Assembly (NCBI GenBank): GCA_964580215.1 | Contig: CAZOJT010000008.1 | Span: 1 to 64,000 of the forward strand | Source of the DNA: SM23-73-3 sp964580215 | GTDB lineage: Bacteria; Zixibacteria; MSB-5A5; SM1-73 | Direction: 5' to 3' | Length of the DNA: 64,000 nt | Part shown: positions 17,288-25,152 of the stretch, one piece after another | How the letters are laid out: each line of letters starts with the position of its first letter | How positions within the stretch are numbered: the stretch's first letter is position 1 | Position numbers and translations under genes: made by a program | The notes under the pieces: generated by a model | What the model was told of the DNA's origin: nothing | The model's database searches: none | What the model saw: only the letters and a program-made list of their open reading frames with translations

Positions 17288-17764
17288 ATGAGACAGGTAA
17301 ACAAAATTTTCTGGTTTTCTCTTGTGGGGTTGTTGTTCTGTTTATCCCTGATTTTGGCGCAGGTTCAAGCTTTCGATATCAACACCAGCGATAAGAATCT
17401 TCTGGGATTCAAATCTAACACCAAAAGCTTAAGCCTTCTTGATCCCGCAAGACTCAGGATGTATCATAGTTATACTTTTTCATATTTCTCTGGTGCAAAG
17501 ACCAGCGGAAGCTTTGGCATATATACCACCACTCTAAAATACCAACTATCAAATCCCTTGAGTCTGACTTTAAGTCTGAACTATCTGCATCAACCACTCT
17601 CGGTTTTCGGACGGGATGATCTGGGGGTAAAGAACAGCATTTTACCCAACTTCCAGTTACACTATAGACCGAGCAACAGTTTCTCCTTATGGATAAACGT
17701 TCTGACCTTTCCTCCTCCCTATAGTCTGGGAAACGAATATCTCTGGTGGGAGCATAAGAAGTGA
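17288..17764 (+). CDS. Secreted or outer-membrane protein of unknown function
   Basis: About 158 residues from ATG 17288 (GTG 17276 would add four residues). The AAGGTGGA box fits the ATG better. A signal peptide (FWFSLVGLLFCLSLILAQVQA) is followed by alternating hydrophobic strands such as GSFGIYTTTLKYQL, LSLTLSLNYLHQPL and PNFQLHYRPSNSFSLWINVL, suggesting an outer-membrane beta-strand protein. I do not recognise the family. It has its own near-consensus promoter and lies upstream of the LytR_C gene; repeat-free and intact in appearance. Confidence 0.7.
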   Translation: MRQVNKIFWFSLVGLLFCLSLILAQVQAFDINTSDKNLLGFKSNTKSLSLLDPARLRMYHSYTFSYFSGAKTSGSFGIYTTTLKYQLSNPLSLTLSLNYLHQPLSVFGRDDLGVKNSILPNFQLHYRPSNSFSLWINVLTFPPPYSLGNEYLWWEHKK

Positions 17765-17892
17765 GGTTTTGTTTTTCCGCAGGATTTTTAAACCCAATGA
17801 TAGCTTTTCCCGATCAAACTTTTTTTAAATCAAATAACAAATTCAAAAACGATCCCTCTTCTTCATAATTGAGGATTGCACCTACAGACGGA

Positions 17893-18492
17893 ATGTTCAA
17901 AAAGGACAAAAGAAAAAAGACTTACAGATACTACCGCAGAAAGAGAAGGAAGAAAGTCGGCTTGAGGGCTTACTTGGGCTCCAAGTTGCTGGAGATCTCC
18001 ATAGTTTTCCTAACCCTCCTTATTTTGATGTATACCTTCTCATTTTACAAGAAATTAAACCAGCCAGAGGCGTCCGAATTTGGATCCTGTGGAAAAGAAC
18101 AAAAAAACTTGGTCTTTGCTCGCACTCAGATTCTGAATGGATGCCAAAGGTCCGCAGGTGTGAACCATACGGTTCATACCGCAAAATCCATGGGAGGGGG
18201 TGTAGCTCAGAGGTTGGCAGAAAGGCTGAAGAGATTGAGAGTGAATAACATTGTGTATCAAATAGTGGAGATTGAAAAGCTGGAGGATTCTGTAATCAGA
18301 GAGAGTTTGATTCTGGATCGTTTGGGAGATCAAAAGAAGGGCGCGCCATCTGAAGTGGCACTTCTCACCGCTGAGGCTCTGGGCATCCCTCAACGAAACG
18401 TGATATGCAAAAAATTGGAGAATAATTACCAGGGAATTTCATTAACCATAGTGATAGGTGACGACTGGGAAATTCTTTTGCCCTTAACCTGA
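17893..18492 (+). CDS. LytR C-terminal-domain protein with two repeat insertions
   Basis: About 199 residues from ATG 17893; the frame extends to TTG 17869 but the ATG MFKKDKRKK is more natural. A basic N-terminus and one membrane helix (ISIVFLTLLILMYTFSF) precede a LytR_C-like domain: TQILNGC...GGVAQRLAERLKR, then a terminal IVIGDDWEILL. Two foreign segments interrupt it. SEFGSCG (18073-18093) is a 21-bp GGATCC-centred repeat. The segment QRSAGVNHTVHTAKS contains a 20-bp palindrome (18159-18178) and splits the conserved LNG...G-x-A motif. LytR_C proteins act near the cell envelope, often with LCP ligases, but no LCP domain is present here. rsfS follows. Confidence 0.75.
   Translation: MFKKDKRKKTYRYYRRKRRKKVGLRAYLGSKLLEISIVFLTLLILMYTFSFYKKLNQPEASEFGSCGKEQKNLVFARTQILNGCQRSAGVNHTVHTAKSMGGGVAQRLAERLKRLRVNNIVYQIVEIEKLEDSVIRESLILDRLGDQKKGAPSEVALLTAEALGIPQRNVICKKLENNYQGISLTIVIGDDWEILLPLT
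18073..18093 (+). repeat. 21-bp GGATCC-centred element in LytR_C gene
   Basis: TCCGAATTTGGATCC followed by TGTGGA. Related 21-bp copies occur at 5507-5527, 21272-21292 and 29983-30003. Here it is read as SEFGSCG. Confidence 0.8.
18159..18178. repeat. 20-bp palindromic micro-element in LytR_C gene
   Basis: TGTGAACCATACGGTTCATA, flanked by CCGCAGG and CCGCAAA (five of seven bases identical). Same family as 21236-21255, 40402-40421, 40469-40488 and 47034-47053. Confidence 0.8.
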
Positions 18493-18561
18493 AAAAGTAT
18501 AATGATTCACCCAATTTAAAATCAAATAAAAACCAGGACAAAAAAGGAGGAAAAAAGCCTT

Positions 18562-18948
18562 TTGGAGATAACGTCCAGGAGATTAGCACACCTGGCAGGC
18601 GAATTCGCTTTAGAGAAAAAAGCCTTCGATGTAAAAATCCTCGATTTGCGTAAACTCTCCTCGGTGTGCGATTTCTTTGTGGTCTGTTCAGCCAATGTGG
18701 AGGTTCATGCCAAAGCCATAGCGGATTGGATCATGGAAAACCTTCAGAAACGGGGAATAAACTTTTGGCACAACGAAGGCTATCAAGCTTGCAGATGGAT
18801 TCTTCTGGATTATGTGGACGTGGTGATACACATATTTCTTCCCGAAGTGAGGGAATTTTATGCTTTGGAGAAGCTATGGGGAGATGCGAGGATAGAAGAA
18901 CTCTCCGAGGAGAAGATAACTCAGAAAACCACCAGGACCAAAAAATAA
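18562..18948 (+). CDS. rsfS: Ribosomal silencing factor
   Basis: A 128-residue RsfS/Iojap protein that binds ribosomal protein uL14 and blocks subunit joining in starvation. Motifs: ALEKKAFDVKILDLRKLSSVCDFFVVCSA near the N-terminus, then HNEGYQACRWILLDYVDVVIHIF and REFYALEKLWGDA, all characteristic. It starts at TTG 18562 with an AAAGGAGG box ten bases before. It follows the LytR_C gene by 69 bp, an arrangement I associate with several FCB genomes. Confidence 0.92.
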   Translation: MEITSRRLAHLAGEFALEKKAFDVKILDLRKLSSVCDFFVVCSANVEVHAKAIADWIMENLQKRGINFWHNEGYQACRWILLDYVDVVIHIFLPEVREFYALEKLWGDARIEELSEEKITQKTTRTKK

Positions 18949-19604
18949 GGCTCTTCTCATTTTAGTAGCTAGCTCTAGGAGGCTGTCCGAGAAATGCTAA
19001 AATCATGTTTTAGAGGCTTATATATTGTGGTATGAGATTGTAGTTGCCCAATTTATTGGGCTCGATAAATCGAGCAACTACATTCTCAGACATGCTCCTA
19101 GTTTGTCCGCAGGATCTCCCTTGAAGGGGAGACAGGGTGTGAGGTAAAAGAAAACATGATTTGCTTCTCGGTGCAAATCCTAAGGACATAAACGTGGGGA
19201 TTAGCAACTATTTTGAACAAAATCCAGAGATAAAAACAAGTCAAGCTCTGAAAGGAGATGATCGATATAATGAATTAGAAAGGTCATAGAAAGATGAGGA
19301 AAAACCAAGTTCGAGGGGTTACTTCACTCGTTCAAGGATGGAAGCCCATACAGGTCTTACCCAGAAGATAGATTCAATCTAACCAGTAAAATACTTATTA
19401 TGCGGGGTTGTAAGCTTTTTCTATGAATCTTGCGGACAGCCCCGGAAGAAAATGAGTGAAATCTGAAGGGAAAGCCTCAAAATCACCACCATTTTTTCTT
19501 CGTATGTGCTTTTTCAAAACAGGCAGCCAAGTTTCAATCTAAATTTTCTTGAAGGTAAGTTCAGAAAAAGAATTCTTTCAACACAAAATGAGAGGTGAGT
19601 GCAT
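18949..19604. other. Long gap upstream of rho
   Basis: About 650 bp without a convincing gene. It holds a palindromic GTAGTTGC...GCAACTAC element (19040-19081, inner arms ATTTATTGGGCTCGATAAAT) and a TCCGCAGGATC word (19096-19106). The stretch from about 19180 to 19600 is less repetitive and could be a long rho leader or a degraded gene; nothing more can be supported. Confidence 0.5.
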
Positions 19605-20852
19605 ATGGACATTGTAGAACTCAAAAGCAAAACCGTTTCGGAGCTTTTAGATTTGGGGGACGAGTTGGGAATACCCGGTCTTTCTGGCTTAAGAAAGCAG
19701 GAGCTGATCTTCAAACTTCTGGAGGCCAAGACCGAGAAGGATGGATTCATCTTCGCCGAAGGGGTTCTGCAGATTCTCCAGGAAGGCTATGGATTTTTGC
19801 GATCTCCAGATTACAACTATCTTCCCGGACCGGACGACATCTATGTGTCCCCTTCCCAGATAAAACGTTTTGATTTAAGAACCGGAGACACCGTCTCCGG
19901 GCAGGTGAGACCACCCAAGGAGAATGAGAAGTATTTTGCTCTCCTCAAGATAGAGGCGGTGAACTTTGAGAATCCCGAGATAGCCAAACATAAGGTGCTC
20001 TTTGACAATCTCACTCCGCTTTATCCAGAAAAAAAGGTAAAATTGGAGACTGTCCCTGAGGAGGTTTCCATGCGGGTCATGGACCTGATGACCCCCATCG
20101 GCAAAGGGCAGCGCGGTCTGATTGTTTCTCCTCCCAAGGCGGGCAAGACCATGCTTCTTCAGAAGATCGCCAACAGCATCACCACCAACCACCCGGATAT
20201 AAAGCTGATCGTGCTTCTCATAGATGAAAGACCGGAGGAGGTCACCGATATGAAGAGATCAGTCAAAGGGGAGGTGGTCAGCTCCACCTTTGACGAGCCA
20301 GCCGATCGTCATGTGCAGGTGGCGGATATGGTGCTGGAGAAAGCAAAAAGATTGGTGGAGCATGGACAGCATGTGGTGATTCTTCTGGATTCCATCACAC
20401 GCTTAGCCAGAGCAAATAATGCGGTGGTGCCTCACAGCGGAAAGATACTCTCCGGAGGAGTGGATTCCAACGCACTGAAAAATCCGAAAAGGTTCTTCGG
20501 AGCCGCTAGAAACATAGAGGAGGGAGGAAGCCTAACCATCATCGCCACCGCTATCGTGGAAAGTGGAAGCAGAATGGATGAGGTGATCTTTGAGGAGTTC
20601 AAGGGAACCGGCAATATGGAAATGGTTTTAGACAGAAGGCTTTCCGACCGCCGTATTTTCCCCGCCATGGATATCAATCGCTCCGGCACCAGAAAGGAGG
20701 AGCTCTTGCTCCCTCCAGATGATCTCGCCAAGATATGGATTTTGAGAAAGTTCCTAAACGAGATGAATTCTGTGGAGGCTATGGAATTTCTGCTTGATCG
20801 CATCAGAAAGACCAAAAACAATTCTAAATTCCTGGAATCGATGAAAGATTAG
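19605..20852 (+). CDS. rho: Transcription termination factor Rho
   Basis: About 415 residues from ATG 19605 (AGAGGTGA box; the frame opens at GTG 19599). Domain order: N-terminal Rho_N helices (LKSKTVSELLDLGDELGIPGLSGLRKQEL), a cold-shock-like RNA-binding domain (EGVLQILQEGYGFLRSPDYNYLPGPDDIYVSPSQI) and the hexameric ATPase. ATPase motifs are Walker A SPPKAGKTMLLQ, LIDERPEEVTDM, LLDSITRLARA and SGGVDSNAL (secondary RNA site). All key residues are present and the length is standard. It is monocistronic, with a long repeat-rich gap on each side. Confidence 0.97.
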   Translation: MDIVELKSKTVSELLDLGDELGIPGLSGLRKQELIFKLLEAKTEKDGFIFAEGVLQILQEGYGFLRSPDYNYLPGPDDIYVSPSQIKRFDLRTGDTVSGQVRPPKENEKYFALLKIEAVNFENPEIAKHKVLFDNLTPLYPEKKVKLETVPEEVSMRVMDLMTPIGKGQRGLIVSPPKAGKTMLLQKIANSITTNHPDIKLIVLLIDERPEEVTDMKRSVKGEVVSSTFDEPADRHVQVADMVLEKAKRLVEHGQHVVILLDSITRLARANNAVVPHSGKILSGGVDSNALKNPKRFFGAARNIEEGGSLTIIATAIVESGSRMDEVIFEEFKGTGNMEMVLDRRLSDRRIFPAMDINRSGTRKEELLLPPDDLAKIWILRKFLNEMNSVEAMEFLLDRIRKTKNNSKFLESMKD

Positions 20853-21678
20853 AGATATTTGTTCCCTGATTTTGGTTTAACCAAAAATCCAGCACATAGA
20901 TTTTCTCTCATACTGCTTTCCGCAGGTCAGTTGCCAGTTGACTCAAATGAGATCCTGTGGACGGGATTATTGTCCCATTCGGGGAATTCGTATGAATGCT
21001 TCGCATGGGAGAAAAAACCCTCGCCTTTAGGCGAAGACTTTAGTCTGATCAAGTAGCATGTCAGACTTCCACTTTTGTAAAATGGGGTGTATCTTAAATT
21101 CCCCCTAAAGTATCAGGGGGACTTTAGGGGGATTTTAATCTCCCCTGTCCCCTCTTTCAGATTCGCTACGCTCACTACAAGAGAAAAGAGGGGATGCGTA
21201 TGCACTCATACGAGAATGAACTACCAAGTCAGCGGTATGAACCATACGGTTCATACCAGAGGTTCCAAAAATCCGAATTTGGATCCATAGGACTGGTTGT
21301 GTGTTAACTTCAGCCCCGCCTCAGGTGGGGAAAAACAAGCCACCATCTTGAGATGGTAGCAGTTGACTTCAGTTTTTTCCACCCGATCCCGTGAATGGGT
21401 AAATCCGCAAAGTAGTCAATTACCTCTTTTTCGAATTTTCCGCAGGAATTCAAGATCAGACTATCCGCTTGTTTTCTGCCCGATTGGAGGAAAGATAAGT
21501 TCTTCCTCTGCGTATGTTCGTATGAATGCATATGTACATTCGTACGAATCCCCTCTCCCCACCGGGGAGATTCGTATGAATGCTTCGCAGGGATAGGGAG
21601 AGGGGGCGGTTTCGTATCAGAAATAAAACGTTTGTATTACTATACCGCCTCATTTGAGCAACCGCTCAATAAATTCTA
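20853..21678. repeat. Dense repeat cluster downstream of rho
   Basis: Contains TCCGCAGGTCAGTTG...ACTCAAATGAGATCC (20919-20961), TTCGTATGAATGCTTCGCA words (about 20990, 21572), a CCCCCTAAAGT/ACTTTAGGGGG inverted repeat (21101-21129) and GCGTATGCACTCATACGA (about 21196-21213). It also holds a 20-bp TATGAACC element (21236-21255) and a GGATCC element (21272-21292). A CACCATCTTGAGATGGT hairpin is near 21340. No gene is supported; the short frames are repeat-derived. Confidence 0.75.
21236..21255. repeat. 20-bp palindromic micro-element
   Basis: TATGAACCATACGGTTCATA with flanks TCAGCGG and CCAGAGG (five of seven identical). Confidence 0.8.
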
Positions 21679-21706
21679 TTGACAAATCCAGAAATTATGG
21701 TAACTT
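21679..21706 (+). promoter_or_regulatory. Probable promoter of the FG-GAP gene
   Basis: TTGACA (21679-21684), 16-bp spacer, TAACTT (21701-21706). About 95 bp upstream of ATG 21802. The -10 is weak. Confidence 0.5.
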
Positions 21707-21801
21707 TAACATTGGAAGAAGCTGAACAAAGCAGTTTCTAAGGATATCCAAAAAAGAACTAAAAAGCAACAAAATAACTTTTTTCTTAGGAGGTGAGCTT
21801 T

Positions 21802-24783
21802 ATGATTACCAGACGGTTAAAAGTTCTTGCCCCCATTTTGTTGATGCTGGTGCTTCTGGTGGGTGAAACAGCTTGGGGAAGGATGGTCAACAAAGACCGC
21901 GACTGGCAGATAATGCAAGAACGACTGTCTCAATCCAAATCTTTTCAACAGATGCCAGTTCCTGTGGTAAAGGACGGTTTTAAAGATGGTGGAGATTTGA
22001 TCTGGTGGTTTCAGGGGATCGAAAACGTGGAATGCGTCTCTAAATTTGTGGATGTAGACGAGGATGGACTTCCGGATGTGCTGATAGAGACCTATGATGC
22101 CGGAGCTCCGGCATCAGATCATTTTTATTGTATCAAAGGGAACAGCCCGGGCTATGGCACGGTTCTCTGGTCCTGCCGCCCTCCCGGAGGACCCAGCAAC
22201 AGCGGCGGATATGGCGATCAGTGCGTCTCTTATACCGAGGATGTAAACGAGGATGGTCATCCCGACGCCCTTCTGGGCACAGCCTGGGGAGGACGAACCG
22301 CTTATACCATTGACGGACAAAATGGTGGTGTGATATGGTCTTATGATACCTATGACCATCCTCCTTCCGGCTGGATTTACAGCATCTGCCCCATAGAAGA
22401 TCTAAATGATGATGACATCCCTGAAGTTCTTTTCGGTGCAGGCTCAGATGCAGACGCCGCCTACTGCGTGGATGGCACCAATGGCAACTTGATCTGGAAG
22501 TTTCAGGCAGATGACGCTGTTTTTGCCGTGGCGGAGATTGCGGACGTTAACACAGATGGAAAAAACGATGCTTTAATTGGCGCAGGAGATCCAGACGAGG
22601 ATCGAATCATCTGCGTCTCAGGTGCCAGCACGGGGACAGCCACCGTATTATGGGAGCACGGTTTTGGAGCGTCGGTTCACGATGTTGCCGCCATTGAGGA
22701 CGTGAATGGAGACGGAATTCAAGACGCTTTAGCCGGAGTGTGGGATGGATATGTATATTGCAGAAGCGGTGCCAACGGAGCGCATATCTGGAGTTATTTG
22801 GTGGGAACATACGATTACATCATGAGAGTTGTGCCTATCGATGATGTTGATGATGATGGAATTCAAGACGTCTTGGTGGCGTCATGGGGAAACGCCATAG
22901 TCTGCTTAAGCGGGGTCGACGGAAGCCTACTCTGTTCCTATGTCACAGGAGGAGATGTCTGGGCAGTCGACGGAGTGGACGATATAAATGGCGACGGTTA
23001 TCCTGAGGCTCTCGGTGGCTCATTTGACTATAAGGTTTACTGTGTTGATCTGAGAGCATGTAGCACTCTTTGGACCTACAACACCGGAAATCGTGTTTTC
23101 ACGGTGAGAGGTCTTCCCGATGTGGATGGAGATGGCACACCCGATGCTCTGGCTGGAACCCAGATGCTTAAATCAGGAGGAAAAGCTTATTGCATCTCTG
23201 GTGGCGCCCCACTGGACACTGTGCCCCACATTGTTTCCACCTCACCGGCACAGAATGAGTTGAACGTGCCTGTCAACACCGATATATCGGTGACCTTCGA
23301 TATTGATATGGATGAGACCACTATCAACGACTCCACTTTTGTGGTTAATGCTTGGTCTACTGGTCTTCATGAAGGTACGATTACCTACAACAGCTTAACC
23401 AAAACTGCAACCTTAGATCCAGACAGTAATTTCGCTGTAGGGGGAATCGTAACCGTGGTACTCACCGCCGGTATAAAATCAACCTTCGGATGTCCTCTGG
23501 ACAGCAGTTACGTATGGTCTTTCACCACTGAAGTCAGCGACGAAAGCCCCGGCACCTTCAGACCCGATTCGGTCTATGCGGTGGGTGAGAAGCCCTGGTC
23601 GATTTTTGCGGCTGATCTAGATGGTGATGGGGACCCGGATCTGGCAACTGCGAATGTTAACACGGATAACCTCTCGGTTCTGTTGAATAACGGGGACGGC
23701 ACCTTCTCCCCGCATTCGGATTATCCGGTGAATGAGGATCCGTGGTCGGTCTTTGGGGGTGATCTTGACGGTGATGGAGACCTTGATCTTGTGACTGCCA
23801 ATATGTATGACAGCGATATCTCGGTTTTACTGAACAAGGGAGATGGTACTTTTTTCCCCCAAACGACCTATACAGTCTATGATGGCCCTGTCTCTGTCTT
23901 TGCAGCCGATCTTGACGGTGACGGCGATCTGGACCTGGCAACTGCAAACATATATACCAACGATGTCTCAGTTTTATTGAACTATGGAGATGGCACCTTC
24001 GCCCCCCTTTCGACATATCCAGTTAGTGATGAGACTATGCCCGTATCAGTCTTTGCGGCTGATGTTGATGGAGACGGTGATCTCGACCTCCAGACCTCTA
24101 ATTATGGTACCTACGACGTTGCGGTTCTGCTGAACGACGGGAATGGGGTCTTCACGCTCTCTTCGTTCTATCCGGTGGGTGATCTTCCTTTGTCGGTTTT
24201 TGCTGCTGATCTTAATGGAGACGGTGATCTCGATCTGCAGACTGCTAATTGTAATTCCAGCAACGTTTCGGTTCTATTAAACAATGGAGATGGCAGCTTT
24301 GGTGCCCACTCAGTCTATCCAGCGGGTACTGGCCCCTGGTCAGTTTTTGCCGTCGATCTGGATGGTGATGATGACCTCGATCTATCAGTTTCAAGTGAGT
24401 TTTCCAGCGACGTTTCGATTCTTATGAATGACGGGGATGGTACTTTCACCCCCGATTCGGTCTATCCGGTGGGGGATTATGCTTACTCGATCGCTGCTGC
24501 TGATTTTGATGGTGACGGAGATATTGACCTGGCAACTGCAAATTATGGTTCTGATAACGTCTCGGTTCTTTTGAACTGCCTTCCCACCAGTGACTGCAAC
24601 GGGGATGGGGTGATAGACCTTGGGGATGTGCTTCATCTAATAAACTATCTCTATAAAGGCGGCCCAGCCCCTGATCCCTTTGGAACTGGAGATGTAAATT
24701 GCGACGAGGTGATCGATCTCGGTGATGTGCTTCATCTGATCAATTATCTTTACAAAGGAGGACCGCCACCGGGCTGTTGTTAA
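21802..24783 (+). CDS. Secreted FG-GAP/VCBS propeller protein with dockerin-like tail
   Basis: About 993 residues from ATG 21802 (AGGAGGTGA box; the frame opens at GTG 21793). After a signal peptide (LAPILLMLVLLVGETAWG), residues about 70-475 hold FG-GAP-like blades with Ca-binding DxNxDGxxD motifs (DVNEDGHPDALLG, DVNGDGIQDALAG). An Ig-like Big_5 domain follows (VSTSPAQNELNVPVNTDISVTF). Residues about 590-925 contain VCBS/FG-GAP repeats of the form FAADLDGDGDLDLATAN...VSVLLNNGDGTF. The C-terminus is a paired type-I-dockerin-like tail (GVIDLGDVLHLINYLYKGG twice) ending in CC. It is probably a surface-exposed calcium-binding protein. Its tail matches those at 40373 and 43648. Confidence 0.85.
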   Translation: MITRRLKVLAPILLMLVLLVGETAWGRMVNKDRDWQIMQERLSQSKSFQQMPVPVVKDGFKDGGDLIWWFQGIENVECVSKFVDVDEDGLPDVLIETYDAGAPASDHFYCIKGNSPGYGTVLWSCRPPGGPSNSGGYGDQCVSYTEDVNEDGHPDALLGTAWGGRTAYTIDGQNGGVIWSYDTYDHPPSGWIYSICPIEDLNDDDIPEVLFGAGSDADAAYCVDGTNGNLIWKFQADDAVFAVAEIADVNTDGKNDALIGAGDPDEDRIICVSGASTGTATVLWEHGFGASVHDVAAIEDVNGDGIQDALAGVWDGYVYCRSGANGAHIWSYLVGTYDYIMRVVPIDDVDDDGIQDVLVASWGNAIVCLSGVDGSLLCSYVTGGDVWAVDGVDDINGDGYPEALGGSFDYKVYCVDLRACSTLWTYNTGNRVFTVRGLPDVDGDGTPDALAGTQMLKSGGKAYCISGGAPLDTVPHIVSTSPAQNELNVPVNTDISVTFDIDMDETTINDSTFVVNAWSTGLHEGTITYNSLTKTATLDPDSNFAVGGIVTVVLTAGIKSTFGCPLDSSYVWSFTTEVSDESPGTFRPDSVYAVGEKPWSIFAADLDGDGDPDLATANVNTDNLSVLLNNGDGTFSPHSDYPVNEDPWSVFGGDLDGDGDLDLVTANMYDSDISVLLNKGDGTFFPQTTYTVYDGPVSVFAADLDGDGDLDLATANIYTNDVSVLLNYGDGTFAPLSTYPVSDETMPVSVFAADVDGDGDLDLQTSNYGTYDVAVLLNDGNGVFTLSSFYPVGDLPLSVFAADLNGDGDLDLQTANCNSSNVSVLLNNGDGSFGAHSVYPAGTGPWSVFAVDLDGDDDLDLSVSSEFSSDVSILMNDGDGTFTPDSVYPVGDYAYSIAAADFDGDGDIDLATANYGSDNVSVLLNCLPTSDCNGDGVIDLGDVLHLINYLYKGGPAPDPFGTGDVNCDEVIDLGDVLHLINYLYKGGPPPGCC

Positions 24784-25152
24784 TACAAAAGCAAGAAATG
24801 CGTATGTATCTTCGATAAGTTTACATACCCCTCACCCTAACCCTCTCCCACAAGGGGAGAGGGAACTTCCCAGACGGGTCTCCGTCATAAATTTCCCCCT
24901 CCCTTGATGGGAGGGGGTGAGGGGGAGGGTGATACGTATGCATTCATACGAATTATGTCAATTTATTTAATTCGTTTGCTGTAGTTCCTGTTTGATAAGT
25001 TAATTTGTTCCGCATGAATTAGCCCCATCTCTTACCAAGTTGGAAATCCCGCCAAAGGCGGTGGTTGGGGCTTTTTGGCGTTGGTTCGGGGTGCCCTCAC
25101 CCCGAACCACATCCTAATTCATCTGTCGGGCAGTCCAAAAGGATTGCCCGAC
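24784..25152. repeat. Intergenic repeats between convergent genes
   Basis: Holds CCCTCTCCC/GGGAGAGGG pairs near 24840-24868 and 24896-24926, a GATACGTATGCATTCATACGA palindrome (about 24932-24952), CCCGCCAAAGGCGG (25049-25062) and a GTTCGGGGTGCCCTCACCCCGAAC hairpin near 25085-25108. The last could terminate transcription from both sides. Confidence 0.6.

Noticed and set aside
18193..18218. GGGGGTGTAGCTCAGAGG resembles the 5' part of a tRNA (acceptor and D-arm).
   Set aside because: It lies in the LytR_C reading frame (GGGVAQRLAERL), and no anticodon or T-arm follows.
20859..21653. Several short open frames between rho and the FG-GAP gene.
   Set aside because: They are composed of dispersed repeats, lack ribosome-binding sites and show no family motifs.
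22128..22810. Secondary frames inside the FG-GAP gene on both strands.
   Set aside because: They are shadows of a strongly coding frame with regular DxDxDG motifs.
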